Shown: positions 24,312 to 37,851, counted from the first letter of the stretch. The stretch is DNA of 64,000 bases from Ovis canadensis (GCF_042477335.2 NC_091251.1:84583501-84647500), one strand, 5' to 3'. Numbers and translations: made by a program. The notes: generated by a model not told the origin, from the sequence alone.

Positions 24312-27269
24312 ATAGGTAATTTTTTTTTAAAAGTGATTTAACGATGCAGCTATTTACATTTAGCTGTTTGACTGGGAAGTAATAGTCAGGACTAATGATT
24401 TATCTCTGTTTCCCTTCAGAAACCATAAAGAAAGGAATTTTATCAGGGTTGATATTAAGTCCTTTTTAAGTGGTTTTCAAGAGTGCCTTGTTGATGTAAT
24501 AGAAAATGTGTTCTTTTGTCCTCCAGTAAAGAGTTTCCAAAGAACTTAGAAGAGCCTTAGTGGACATTCAGTCATCATATTGAGCACAACCAGGTGCCAC
24601 GAACCAGTCTCGCATACTAGTGGATTTAAACTGAACAGTGTTCTGAGATGAGGACGTGTGAGACCACATTTCTGAAGTTGCTAAAGTGTTGACTCACATC
24701 CTACTATTCTCAGTTAAGGAGAAACGTGAAGAGATTGGAGAATTCCTTAGCTTAGGGGTTTTAGCTGGGAGTAATTCAGCATGTAGGGCAGGTAAAGGGG
24801 TTGGCTGAGTATTGAGAAGGCTGAGGGGTGATTTCTAGGAACGGCTATCCAGTATGTAAAGAGTGCTTACCAAGAAGACCACTCACCCCCTCTCTTCTTG
24901 ACATGTGGACAGAGTCAGAGCTTTAAGTCAAGAGAGTTTAACTGAGCTGTAAGAAGAATGATATGAAGGGGTTTTGTGCTAATTCATAATGTATTCTTTG
25001 GATTTCCTTGTCCATGGAACCATGCTCTTTGGGATAACACAAGACTTAAAATCTTTTATGAGTGCCATGACTACACTTTGAAGCAATTAGTCACAAAATA
25101 AATAACAGTGCTTACCAGCATACAGTTGTTCAATTAGCCTCATTATATACCACAGAAGTCAAGTTCCTTACTTTGAGTTATTGGAAAGAGGTGACATGTA
25201 TCGATTCAATTTATTGGAAGAAACATGTGGGAAGTCTGAGACTTGGAGCAGGCCTTGGTCACATTGGAGAGATCATAGAATCATCACTTTTGGAAGTCTT
25301 TTGAAATAGTAACATCTGCATTAGTGGTGGGTTCTGACTAAAGGAGAACAGCAGTGCACCCAGAAAGACAGTCTTTCTGAAGTTCCTTCTGAGCCTGATA
25401 TTGTACACATAACCTGCAAACAGGATCAACAATAACAACACACCAGGTCTGCCCTCTTCCCCTTTGGACATTTTTCCACATTGATTTTTCCCTGCATCAT
25501 AGAAGGCTTTCTGCAGGGAGTTCCTGCTCGGCCTTTGTTTAGGTTACTTTGAGGATGCTTGCAGGCTCCAGGTGAGTTTCCTCTCCTGAGGTGCTTTGAC
25601 TGTTTTTGTTTCCCTCGAGTTATGAAGCAGTATCCTAGACACACAGACAATAATCAGCTATATTTATAGCCACTGTGGACCTGATAAAACAGCTTGAGGT
25701 TTAGAGAACAAACTCAGAGGCAGGCATGGAAGCCTAGGACACTGGAATAAAACCGTGCTACTGGCTCCCCATAGCTCACTAATGTTGCATTTAGGTATCT
25801 GCAAGGGAGTTTTTACGTCATGCCTTCAAGCGACAGTGTTACCAGTTCCACTTTAAAGATTGTGAGAAGGTTGTCTTCCCATTGATATCACCATGCTTCT
25901 GGAGTACTTTTGTTTCATTTTCCCCTTAAAGTATCTACTTGCTCTATTTTGTTGTTTTAGTTTATAATTTATTCATTCAAAAGAATTAAGTGGAAATTAT
26001 TACTCTGCCTCTACTTGAGCAAAATAAATTGATTGTTAGTCTGTGCTTCTCTTTGAAATAGATAGATATGTTTTAGCCTCAGAAGAAGGAAATACAGCTT
26101 CCATTCCACTAATGAAGTGAGTTATAACATGAGATAGAAGTTGGTTATTTATATATTTTATTCTTAGAATGGAATATTGAATGCCCTTTGCAAGGCAGTA
26201 AGTTGGACCCTGGAATGCTAGGTCTGTGCAAAGCGTGTGACACAATTTTTACAAGCTCAGTGATTGACAGTTGAAAGGCATTGCTACTTTTTACTTTTTG
26301 AAAAAGTAAACTAGAGATACTGGCTGCCAGATAAAGGGGTGACAGTGTAAACAAAGATGCCTATGTTCCTCTGTTTCTTTTGATGAAAATTTGTCTTAGA
26401 TATTATACACATCACACACATGTGGAGCATCCTATGAAATGGATAAAGATCAACATTGGGGGTGTCCTTATATTGGCAGAGGGACCAATAATTGTTTTCT
26501 AGTCTCAAACAACGTACAGTGTGAATCTAACTTTTAATGCCTTCAATTTTATAACAGAAGACAAAAATAGGAATTTATCCAGTGGATTTATTGCTTATAA
26601 TTCTTATCATAAAAATTTATCTCAGATTAATACTAAACATGTCTCAATTCATGTAAGTTAAGTCAGAATGTTTGGTGGCCTAGAAATTCTTACTGAAGAC
26701 AGTTTTTTAGTGTTGCTTAGTTGATGGTCCCTAATAGAAAAGTTCACATCTCTTATTTACTAAGACCTAGATGTTTGGGATAATATGTCAGACAGCTGCC
26801 AATAAAAACTCTGATCGGTGAAGAAAATATGCACTAAAAGAATATTTTCATGTAACTTATTCTACATAATATGTTCACTTTCTAGGAATACATGTCTCTC
26901 AAGAGTTTTTCAAGTTCTTTACAGCTGGTACCTTCAAGCAAAGCTTACTAATTTTCCCACGTTTCCTTGTGGACATGATAATGTCCATCAATTTACAACT
27001 ACCCCCAAATATAATACAGTCTTTTATTATACCACCATAATAATGCAGCTGTCAATTAAACTTTAGTATTAATATTATGAAACAGTCTTTTCCAGAATTT
27101 TAAATTTTATTTTATTGAAGATTCTATTATTAAATTTGTAAGAAGTTAGTATTTGTATACTTTATTGTGACAGAAATTTCTATAAAAATATCTGTTGAAA
27201 TAAGATTTGACCTCTATTTTGGGTAAAAAGCATGATGGTCTTTGTGACCTATTTACTTTTTTAAAAACT
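24312..27269. other. Intergenic single-copy stretch
   Basis: About 3 kb with no repeat I can name and no exon with splice context. It could hold regulatory sequence, but nothing specific is visible. Confidence 0.45.
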
Positions 27270-27765
27270 AATAAACTTAATTTTTTTTTAGCAGTTTTAA
27301 ATTCAAAGCAGAATTGAGCAAAAGTGCAGAGTTCTATACACTCCCTTCTCCCCACACTTGCACACCCACCTTCACTATCAACCCTCCACACCAGGATGGG
27401 TACATCTCTCACTACTGATGAAACTACATTGACATATCCTTACCACCCAAAGTCCATAGTTTACATTAGGGTTCACTCCTGGGTATTTCTCAAACCTAAA
27501 AATCTTTTGTGTTTTGCTTATTCACCCCTCCCTGATAATACTTGGCAATCAGTGATCTTTTTACTGTCTTCATAGTTTTGCTTTTCCCAGAATGTCATAT
27601 GGTTGGAATTATGCAGTGTGTGGTGTTTTCAGATTGGCCTCTTCAATTTAGTAACATGGATTTAAGTTTCCTCTATGTCTTTTCATGTCTTGATAGCTCA
27701 TTTTGTTTTTAGTGCTGAGTAATAATATACCATTGTCTGCATGTACCAGTTTGTTTATTACCTAT
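27270..27765 (-). mobile_element. L1 3' UTR, antisense
   Basis: The + strand carries the reverse of an L1 3' end: TTGATAGCTCATTTTGTTTT, GCTGAGTAATAATATACCAT and TGTCTGCATGTACCAG at the right, with the degraded UTR to the left. Confidence 0.65.
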
Positions 27766-28487
27766 TTAATTTTATTTACCGTTCTAATTGCTATGTTACA
27801 TTTTGTTAATGTGTCTGATCTGAATCCAATAATAGATGAATTAATTCATATGATTCATCAAATAAAATATAGCAACTTACAATCTGGGATCAATTTCACC
27901 TATGTGAAACTGAGTTTATTTTACACTCGAGACAATTCATTAAAAAACACATAGTTTTATCATCTGTGTTAACATGCGTAAGCCTTTCCTCACTCCATTA
28001 GAGTCTAATGGAGAGAGGAGTTCCAAAAGCTAATGAGAGAAAATTCCAAAGGCTCTGAGAATGTAATCCCTAAATTCAGAGACACTGTGGTATTTTTGTC
28101 ATTGAACAATGATTTAAATATACACTGATAAAAGTGCTAATTACATTATTACTGATTCATGACAGAAAACTACCTTCTGTTACTAGTTTATATGTCTTTA
28201 CATCTCTGCCACTGCTGCCAAGAGAAAGGAAGCTTTGTGATCATGCCCTGCCATAGTCAGTTGTACAAATTAGCTGAAAGTGGTATGTAGCATCCGGATC
28301 ACACAGGAGCTCTGAAGGCTGAATGGAAGGGCCTGCTCTGATAATGCATAGGCTGACCAAGAAAGTGGGCGGGGGGGGGGTGGAGTGATAACACTGATGA
28401 TCACACTGGGTGGAGGGAGAAACCTGACTGATGATCAAGATCTGGGCAATATTTTGATGTCATTTATATGTGTAGTAACTGCCCTTT

Positions 28488-28613
28488 TCCTGGAGAAGGA
28501 AATGGCAAGCCTCTCCAGTATTCTTGCCTGGAGAATCCTATGGAAGGAGGAACCTGGTGGGCTACAGTCCGTGGAGTCGCAAAGAGTCAGACACGACTGA
28601 GCCACTTCACTTC
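28488..28613 (+). mobile_element. Bov-A monomer SINE with 10-bp target duplication
   Basis: A single Bov-A unit without the tRNA head, bounded by ACTGCCCTTT at 28478-28487 and 28614-28623. Confidence 0.9.
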
Positions 28614-28671
28614 ACTGCCCTTTGCTTTGTAGCTGCAGCAACCTGTAGAACTAGGCATTATTGCAGAGATG

Positions 28672-28865
28672 GTGTGGTTGTAGAAAGAATATTGGATTAG
28701 GTTAAAATTAATGAGGCCTTTGTTCTGGTATCAAGTCTTCCTTTAATGAGCTGTAAAATGACTATCAGGTCACAGTTTCTATACGCCTTCTGTTCTGCAG
28801 CTGTCAGATGGGAAGGATAATACTCATTTTACTTATTTTTGCCAGGTGGTTGTAAGAATACATTT
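28672..28865 (+). mobile_element. MIR SINE
   Basis: MIR-like order GTATCAAGTCTTCC, GAGCTGTAAAATGAC, CAGATGGGAAGGATAATACT and GGTGGTTGTAAGAATA. Confidence 0.55.
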
Positions 28866-29300
28866 CATTCATTCCTTCATTAATATGACAAACACTCTGA
28901 GTCCCTACTGTGTGCAGGGCCATACGTCTGACAAAGTAACAGATGAAAAAATACTTCACAGAAGACTTTGTGAAGACTGTGAGATGTTTCATTATTTTTT
29001 AAGGTAAATCAATTCTTACTTACATTGAAGTAATTGATGCTTTTAGATCTTTGCCAATCATTGAGCTACATTCATAAAATGTTAGTAATTTGACTAAAAG
29101 TTAAAGTTGGAATGGTATTTAGCCATTTTGCCTCTGAGAAGTTAAAAATAAGGCATTAGGTTCTAATTCTTTTGCTCAGACACCTGACCACAGAACAAAT
29201 CACAAACATACCTTCTCAGTAGGCTTGTCAATCTTTGAGTTGAACACAGACCTTTTTGTGTGTGTTTTTTTTTTAAGAACATTTTAACCTCAAGAACAAG

Positions 29301-30363
29301 TTCAGTTCAGTCACTCAGTCATGTCTGAACTTGCAACCCCGTGGACTGCAGCAGGCCAGGCTTCCCTGTCCATCACCTACTCCCGAAGCTTGCTCAAACT
29401 CATGTCCACTGAGTCGGTGATGCCATCCAACTATCTCATTCTCTGTTGTCCCCTTCTCCTCCTGCCTTTGATCTTTCCCAGCATCAGGATCTTTTCCAAT
29501 GGGTCAGTTCTTTGCATCAGGTGGCCAAAGTATTGGAGTTTCAGCATCAGTCCTTCCAATGAATATTCGAGATTAATTTCCTTTAGGATTGACTGGTTGG
29601 ATATCCTTGCAGTCCAAGAGACTCTCATGAGTCTTCTCTGATGCCACAGTTCAAAACATCAATTCTTTGGTGTTCAGCTTTCTTTATGGTCCAACTCTCA
29701 CATCCATACATGACTACTGGAAAAACCATAACTTTGACTAGACAGACCTTTGTTGGCAAAGTAATGTCTCTACTTTTTAATATGCTGTCTTCTTGGTGAT
29801 GCTTCCTAAGGCCCACTTAACTTCGACGCCAGGACATCTGGCTCTAAGTGAGTGATCACACCATCGTGGTTATCTGGGTCATTAAGATCTTTTTTGTATA
29901 GTTCTGTGTATTCTTGCCACCTCTTCTTAATATCTTCTGCTTCTATTAGGTCCATACCATTTCTGTCCTTTATTGTGCCCATCTTTGCATGAAATGTTCC
30001 TTTGGTATCTCTAATTTTCTTGAAGAGATCCCTAGTCTTTCCCATTCTATTGTTTTCCTCTATTTCTTTGCACTGATCACTGAGGAAGGCTTTCTTATCT
30101 CTCCTTGCTATTTTTGGAACTCTGCATTCAGATGGGTATATCTTGCCTTTTCTCCTTTGCCTTTAGCTTCTCTTATTTTATCAGCTATTTGTGAGGCCTC
30201 TTCAGACAACCATTTTGCCTTTTTGCCTTTCTTTTTCTTGGGGATGTTTGATTACTGCCTGCTATACAATGTCACGAACCTCTGTCCATAGTTCTTCAGG
30301 CACTCTGCCTATCAGAATCTGTTTGGCACTTCCACTGTATAATCATAAGGGGTTTGATTTAGG
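29301..30363 (-). mobile_element. Internally deleted, 5'-truncated BovB with 11-bp target duplication
   Basis: The insertion is bounded by TCAAGAACAAG at 29290-29300 and 30364-30374. Compared with the fuller copy at 11826-15238, its 3' part runs normally to about 29790 and then jumps to sequence matching about 13293 onward, missing roughly 970 bases that hold the RT catalytic core (YADD). It continues to a 5' truncation matching about 13882 of the fuller copy. Because target duplications flank the whole piece, it is a single insertion that was already deleted or lost its core afterwards. Confidence 0.88.
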
Positions 30364-30374
30364 TCAAGAACAAG

Positions 30375-32440
30375 GAAAGTATTACATAGCATTTTTTTTT
30401 TCACAAAATGGGATTTGAATACAGTATTTGGAAAGATTCTTCCCCCATCAACAAAGGTCCCTCAGTCTATATTATTTTTTCTTTTGAAGCAGTCTTCTTC
30501 ATCTCTTTCCTCTCAAGTGACTGTCCTCATCCACAAAATCATTTTCTTCCTAAATGGCATTTATTATCTCTCAGAAGGAAGTAAAGATTAAAAGAAATAT
30601 TTTCAAGGTACATCCAAGATTTCATAGCAATATTTTGTGTTCACAGTACAAGATAAATTTGACTCTTAATTCTTTTTTGGTCTTCATATGGCATCCGAAA
30701 CAGTTGTTCACATTCACACATTTATGTTTTACCATATGCATACTGTGTGCAACTCTGTTGTTTTAAAATATTTTATTGGTTTTCCTTTATATCTCAACTT
30801 TTGATGGGTGTTCTTGAGGAACTTGCATGAAAAAATGTGAATGATTCATTCATTTTTAACATATGTAACTGTTTTGGGGAGATTGTGCTACCCTACATGG
30901 AACACACTGTTCTTAGTAGGGAGTGTGTTTTGTATTTCTGTTCTGTTCACAGCTGGATGCTGGAGACGTATTAATATTGTAAACCTGTACCTTTTCTTTC
31001 CTGTGTTTACTTCAGTGAGTTATTTATATGTACCACACTGCCCTGACTTTTTGGTGGTTGTGAATGCTGGTTATTAGTTTCATGGATTTCACTGGTGGGA
31101 AAGTTTATTATGATATGGTGTAATATAAAAGCTGGTCCTCCTTTAGGTTTCTAAGTCACTAGCAGGTGTACCTGGGCAAATTGTTGTGCAGGGCCTTATA
31201 ACTTGCTGGTTGTAAGGTAGGAGCTGTCCCCAACCTTTCCCATTGCTTCATGGGCCTTTTCAGATCCAGCTGCTGTCATATTTACTCAATTTCCCAGCAG
31301 AGAATCAATCTCTGGGTGGTACAGAGGTTTAAGAGAAAAACAAAATTTTTTTTCCCTCCTAAAAGGTTGAATTTTTATTTTAGAAACTTCTGAAAATGTT
31401 CAGAACATTCCATATAGGTATCCTCGTGTTTCTCACAATATGACTTATTGACTTATGGTGTCTCCTATTTAAGAAGCATGAATGTATTTCTAGCTGTTAC
31501 CAGAACAAACAGCTATAGAATGCAATGACCTACACCATTTTTAAAACTACTAAATTCTATCAGTGAATAGTGTTTAGGAAAAGGTTTGGAAATTTTTTAA
31601 CTGTTCAGCTTAACTAGATTACCTTTCTACCTTTTGTAATGTTCAAGATTTCATAACAATGGTTTTAATGTATTATTCTTACACTGTTATATCTTATGTT
31701 TTAACTGGGCAGGCTAGTGAAATATTCAATGTTGATACTCAATTCAAGATTAATACTCTTATATTAGAAATACCCTTTGAAACTATGTTGGAAAATATAA
31801 AATGGTTTACCTGTGATAAAGAATAAGTTTGTGATTGGAAGAATTATACTGTTTTTCATGTACAAATAATCCTTAAGGCAGATGTTCAGCCTCACAGTGA
31901 TGTTGGAAGCATATTTTATGCAGGCTAAAAACTATTTCTGTATTAGATATTTAAATGCATGAGGATAAATTCTAATTGCTTTTTGTTTAAAACAAAAACA
32001 TAGAAGAAGCATTAGCCCCAGTTTGTACAAAATGTCTGCTGCAACTGAACTCACATTAGTTCAAAACTGAAAATCATTCCAATTTTGTAAAACTGCTGCT
32101 ACTGGTCTTATCAATAAAGTTTAAGCAGATGGCTTCTATGCATACGTGTGAAATTTTTGCATCTTTAAAAAAGATACAGTTTTGCAGCATCAACATGCAA
32201 ATTTTATGGGCCTGAATGATATTGCTTATTTTAGCATATACAAAAAACATTAACTCCGAAATCATACCAACTTCAGACATAGATATACTAGAACTATAAG
32301 CATTACATTTATGACCCATATAATTTGTTTTGGTTTTAGGGTGAGGTAGGCTTTTATGTGGAACACAGATACAAATCAGTATATATTGACAAATGCTAGC
32401 TTAAAGTGCTGAATTTACATTAAGAATGTTAGGTAAGTGA
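30375..32440. other. Intergenic single-copy stretch
   Basis: No repeat or gene was recognised. Open frames at 30554-30766 and 30841-31077 are low-complexity hydrophobic translations of AT-rich DNA. Confidence 0.45.
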
Positions 32441-32487
32441 GAGAAGCCTGGTGGGCAGTCAGACCCAACTAAAGCAACTTAGCACAC
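32441..32487 (+). mobile_element. Bov-A SINE 3' remnant
   Basis: A short 3' piece (GAGAAGCCTGGTGGGC to CTTAGCACACA) directly precedes the full Bov-tA at 32503. Confidence 0.6.
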
Positions 32488-32502
32488 ATTCAAGGAACTC
32501 TG

Positions 32503-32718
32503 TGGACTTCCCAGGTGGCGCCTGGGGTAAAGAACCTGCCTGCCAATGACAGAAGAGATGTGAGCTTGATCCCTGGGTTCGGAAGATCCTTTAGAGGCGG
32601 CCATGGCAACCCCTTCCAGTATTCCTGCCTGGAGAATCCCATGGACAGAGGACCCTGTTGGGCTACAGTCCATAGCATTGCAAACTGTTGGACACTACCG
32701 AAGTGACTTAGCACACAG
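32503..32718 (+). mobile_element. Bov-tA SINE
   Basis: A sense copy with tRNA head GGACTTCCCAGGTGGCGC and Bov-A body. CAAGGAACTCT before and CAAGGAGCTCT after are a near-perfect target duplication. Confidence 0.9.
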
Positions 32719-32729
32719 CCCAAGGAGCT

Positions 32730-34969
32730 CTATAAATATAAGATCACCTGAAATAACTTAATTTCATCTGAGGAGGATTCTGAGAAAAATGTAGGCATTC
32801 CTGTACAAATGGAATGTGTGGGGAATTACTCATCTGAAAGGCCCTCTTCCAGAGTCCTCTCCCTTCTATGTATAGACAGTTCTGATAAGTTTATAAGGCT
32901 CAGATGCAGCAAGCCAGAAGTAGAGGGAACAAAACTGTTATGAACAGACACCTCCACAGCAGTAAAAGCACCACTGACATCCCCCAAACCAAAAAAGAAA
33001 ATGGAAAAAAATCTATAGATGTTTCAGGGAAATTTTATCTTTACCATTTTGCCTACTGTGTTAGTTGAGGGGATTAATGCTATGTGTTACAATAAACCAA
33101 ACTTTTGATGAGTTAGTAGTATAAAGGTTTATTTCTCATTAAGATGTTCTTGTCCATACAGCTTGCTATCTTAGCATTTTAGGGATTGAGGTCCATCTCA
33201 GAATCCTTAGAGCCTCTAGAGGAATATTTATTTATTCAGTCATGCAAATAGAGGGGGAAGAAAAAGCATGGGAATCAAATCTCTTTAAGGAGTCAGGCTA
33301 AGTGGTGGCAATCTCTACCTCTGTCCACTGACCAGGACTAGTCACTTGGTTCCACTTACATTTAAGAAGGCTTGGAATTGTCATTTATTTGTGCATACAG
33401 GAAAATGAATCAATTTAGTGAGAATCTTCTAGACAGCATTTAGCACACTTAGTTTTTTATCTTTTCTTTAGAAAAATTATCTCAAATGTTGTGGTAGCCA
33501 TGATTATTTAAGGAAAGCTTCCTAACTACAAGCTCATTTCTTAGGTTGCTGAAGTTCTTCCTAACTTGTGGTGGCACTAGAACATTACATGCTGATTAAG
33601 AATTCTACTTGTTCCCCTCCTCATCTTAGAGCATTTTTAACACTCTTTAGGGTAGTAGGTGGGGGCTGCAAATGAAGATCATTTGAGGTCCCATTTCTAA
33701 AGTCACAGGGCAGAGTTTGAGCAGTCACACTGAGTGCAGTTGAGCATTTCTACGTGTGTCTGTACACTGCATACCTATGTGATATTTTAAAACACCAAAG
33801 AAAATATTAAAATTATGAGCAAAAGGAGAATATTGCCAAGGAAAGATATTTTTAAAGTCAATCATCTGCAGAACCAAACTTGACAAATGATTGCTGTCTC
33901 CTGACATTCCTTCAACAGAGACTTAAACATCCTTAAGTGTTAAAATAATTGCGACAACATCCATGACTGTGATTCTTAAAGTCTTTTGCAGCAATTAAAA
34001 AAAATCTTAATTATCTTGAGTAACATTTGATGGATGAATCAAATCTCATTATATGTCTTGTAAACCTCATAGTCTCTTTATAATTTCTCTAGCGTCTCGC
34101 CAGGGAGATTCAGAGACATGGCTCAAGAGGACTTGGGTGACAATTCAGAGCTCTGGTGAATTTTAATGTGCATTCTACTACATAAGAAAACATCTAATTC
34201 TTTTCACCAAATAGATAAGGAGTAGGAGACAGATTAGTGTTATTTCTGTGGTTATCTCAAGGAGGGGAAAGATTCAATGGTGAAAAAACTAGAGTTTAGA
34301 TGAATTCTCAGGTGAGTGGTATGGTATTTTAATATTTAATTTTTAAACCCAAAATTGTTTGGTGAAAGATTTGCTCTAATCACTTACCAGAAGAATTGAA
34401 GAATTTATAAAATTATATCTGCAGACATACCACTGTGTGGTTCAGTACAGATTAAACTCTTATACCTGTTTCTATTTCTGACTTTACCAACAAGTAACTG
34501 TGTGATCTTGAGATTACCTTGACCTTTCCTTCGTGTCTTCAAACATCTGTTATTTTTCTTGAGGTGGTCCCTCAAGATGAAGCGGAATTTGGTAATTATT
34601 TGATGAGTTATATTGACAGCAAAAAAAGGCAATTTCCTGGTCTTTTCTAATATCGTATACTAGAAGTTCTGTCCATGTTGGTCAAATTAGCTAGCTGCTT
34701 CTAAACAGATTTTTTTTTTCTTTTGCTCCATAGAGATGCAGCATGTGATGATGGAGGCTATGTTTTACCTGAGGTTGGGAAAGAATTTTAAGGAAAGATG
34801 AAACAGTTCAGCTCAAAGGACTCACACCTACTTTGGAGGAAAAGAATTAGGAGTATAAATGACTTTTAGGTTATTTTCCAATGCCATTAAAATCCAGACA
34901 GTGACTTTTTTAGTGGAAGTCAGTTAAAGTTTTCTTTTTTCTAATAACATTCAGCCATAGGCAATATTC
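32730..34969. other. Intergenic stretch, little recognised
   Basis: A possible very old repeat at about 33090-33400 (AAAGGTTTATTTCTC, also present near 7582) is too diverged to name. No exon was seen. Confidence 0.4.
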
Positions 34970-35215
34970 TTTTAAAAGATTTTTATTTTATATCGGCACA
35001 TAGCTCATTTGGTAAAGAATCCGCCTGTAATGTGGGAGACCTGGGTTTGATTGCTGGGTTGGGAAGATCCCCTAGAGAAGGGAAAGGCTACCCATGGACT
35101 GTATAGTCCACAAGGTTGCAAAGAGTCAGACACAACTGAGCAACTTTCATTTCACTTCATATAATTGATTTACAATGTTATGTTAGTTTTAGGTGTACAG
35201 AGAGTAAGTGACCTT
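34970..35215 (-). mobile_element. L1 3' end, antisense, split by a Bov-tA
   Basis: TTTTTATTTTATAT before and ATAATTGATTTACAATGTTA after the SINE at 34994-35155 form one continuous artiodactyl L1 3' end. Confidence 0.6.
34994..35155 (+). mobile_element. Bov-tA SINE, internally shortened
   Basis: The tRNA head and 3' end are present, but about 45 bases of the Bov-A body are missing at the join GGCTACCCATGGACTG. It sits inside an antisense L1 3' end (about 34970-35215). Confidence 0.85.
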
Positions 35216-35477
35216 TATAAAGTGGTTTAAGAGGGAAGAGAAGTTGCTGTACCAATACAATGTTCATTAAGGGAAGAAAACAGTTTTCTGTGTAATAGAG
35301 TTTTTTCCTCTCCTTCACTTAACAAAAAGGACAACAAGTAGTGGCCACCCGTATGGCTTATGTAAGTTCAGTAACTGATAGCTACACAGCTAAGGTGAAA
35401 ACAGAAGCCCCAAGCCAGGCTGGGTGATACCATGCACACGCATGTCATCATAATTAGCTTTGATGTACCAGGTACTG

Positions 35478-35602
35478 CTGGAGAAGGGAATGGCAATCCA
35501 CTCACATAATCTTGCCTGGAGAATTCCATGGATGGAGGATCGTGGTGGGCCACAGTCCATGGGGTCACAGTTGGACACGACTGAGCAACTAACACAACGC
35601 AG
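35478..35602 (+). mobile_element. Bov-A monomer SINE with 10-bp target duplication
   Basis: A Bov-A unit bounded by CCAGGTACTG at 35468-35477 and 35603-35612. It interrupts an L2-like old repeat. Confidence 0.9.
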
Positions 35603-35612
35603 CCAGGTACTG

Positions 35613-35995
35613 TGTGCTAGGTGCTGGGGACACAGTGTTAACAAGGTGGGACTAGCTGAAAACCTGGTGTGATGACTGTTGTGAAGTGGGATCAGTAGGA
35701 AGATTGGGAACGTAATTAGGGGGTTAATCTAGTTGGTGGAAGTCTGTGAGGGAAAGTCACTCAGGAAGTGGGTAGTTAAAGAAGTAAGTAGTTATGAGGA
35801 AGTGGTAGTTAAGCTGAGACTTGAAGGCTGAGTAGGAGTAAGCCAGGTGAAAGAGAGGCACATTAAGGAAGGGGAAACAGCATGTACAAAATCCCTGAGA
35901 CCAATGAGAACCTTCCCGATTCAAGGAACCTGAAAAAAGTGGGCCATGAACAGCAAAGGAGAGCGCCTCTGGAAATAAGCTAGCCAAGAAGGCAA
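35613..35995 (+). mobile_element. L2-like old repeat
   Basis: GTGCTAGGTGCTGGGGACACAG, CTGAGACTTGAAGGCTGAGT and AAGGAAGGGGAAACAGCATG are typical of ancient L2 copies. A Bov-A SINE with target duplication interrupts its left end. Confidence 0.5.
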
Positions 35996-36139
35996 GGCTG
36001 ACTGAGATAGCAGCTCCTTTCCTCACTTAGAACAGGTAGTAGTGGTATAATTCTGGCTGTGGCCATTGCCCAGATTTGAGGTGTGCCAGTCTCAAAGCCA
36101 CCTTTCTTACCTTATAGCTGGCATGAAATCATCAGATCT

Positions 36140-36315
36140 TCAACCTACTTATTTATTTATTTTTTCCACATGGATTTTAAATTACCAACTTTCCCTTACT
36201 ACTTTGCAGAGGTGTAACGGACAAAACTCTAAAATATTTAAAGCATACAACATAATGATTTGATATACATGTGTATTGTGAGTGGATGTCTAAAATTGAG
36301 TTTATTATTAGTACA
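36140..36315 (-). mobile_element. L1 3' UTR remnant, antisense
   Basis: AAAGCATACAACATAATGAT and TTTGATATACATGTGTATTG resemble the reverse of an L1 3' UTR. Short and diverged. Confidence 0.45.
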
Positions 36316-37851
36316 AGTTTACAGTATTTCAATCTTAGGGCCAACAAACTCTTAACTCTGCATTCTATTATAGGTATTAAGTTGGTACTGGGTACCCAAG
36401 GGGCAGAGGTCCCTGAGATTTGTAGGGCCACTTTCTGTAGCCCCTTGAACTGTGAAGAAAATCTGCCATTGCAGGAGTCAGCTTGACAGTGTATAGCAGC
36501 TCTGCTCTGGCTCCAAAGAAAGCAACTTTTCTTTTTAATTGATTCCCAGAGGTGTCCTCTTCCTTCCAGACCCTGACCTGACCCTATAGGGAAGTTGTGT
36601 ATCTACTTCTTCAATGATATTCATTTTCTGAGAATAGCACTTGGCAAAATTTCTCTGCTATGTTTGTCATCTTTCCTTCTTTCATTTGGCTCACTGACTA
36701 CCCAAATTTGCCCACATTGGCATTCTCAACATCCCCCTCCACCCAAGAACAACAACCCCATTGAACAATAACAACAACAACAAGAAGTGATGATAAAAAA
36801 ATAAAAACATAGCCTGAGTGATACAGTACAGAGACAGCACAAGCTTTTGGGTGACTTTATACTAAAGTGTGAATGACTGATACTTGCATACCTTCTCCAG
36901 TCTCCTTTGTGAAAAGTACGTTTTCTTTTGTATATTTTCATTTTAAAGAAGTTTGCTTATTAGCCTGAGGTTTTAATTAGCCACTGGATCAAAATAAAGC
37001 CTTTCTAACTGCATAAAGTACTTCAGACCACAGGGTCATTTTTTTCTGAAACCTTTGGCACTATACCAGTAGGCAGCCACAGACAGTGCCAAAAGGATTT
37101 AGACTCTGGACTGATTGCCATGTATTAGTTGTTTTTCCCCTCTTCAAAATCTATCAAATGTTCAAACCTGCAGACACAAACAGGAACACACTGGAGAGAA
37201 GAGTCCCAGAGGGCGGAGGATCCTCTACTCATTGTCCCGTGCGCCTCACCTCCTCACACACGCACACTCCTTCATCTCTCGCCTTGCCAGGGACCTGCCC
37301 CAAGGTGAATAGCATCCCAGCGGGTCTAGAGGCACTAACAGAGTCCTGCTGCTTCTTCAGCCGCTGGAAGTGCCAACCCTCTCGCATGCCCAAACCCGAT
37401 CCTTCTACAGGACACCCAGCCAGGGCCTACAGCGAGTGACCCTCCCATAAGAGGCGCGGCCGTCATCACCTGCCCAGGCTAGCGCACCAGGGCCTGAAGC
37501 CCGGCACACAGAGCCACGGCGTTCACCCGACCGGTTCTTTAGGCCTCAGATCGGGCAAGTACAGGACCCTCTATTTGGGGCTCTTTATTCGCCACCTTCC
37601 TGGTTCCTGTTCTTAAACCTTCCTCCCAGCAGCCCCCACCAGCGCACCGACCTGCAGAAAAGTTGCTCCCGAGCTATGGAGGGGCGTCATCGCCTCCTAG
37701 CAACGCTCCTAGCAACCGGATAACATCTGCTCCCTCTGGTCCAATGCGAGCTGAGAACAGCTGCGAGCCTGCCTCGCGTTGCGAACCGCGAGCGAGAGGC
37801 GCTTCAGAGACTGGAGGGACGGACCTGCAGGAGCCAGGGCTGCCCGCCGAG

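Noticed and set aside
28371-28380. Run of ten G residues
   Set aside because: A single homopolymer run lacks the four G-tracts needed for a strong quadruplex and may vary in length or be a sequencing artefact.
37086-37439. 117-residue open frame on the + strand at the edge of the CpG island
   Set aside because: No protein resemblance, poor start context and no splice logic. GC-rich DNA often has long open frames by chance.
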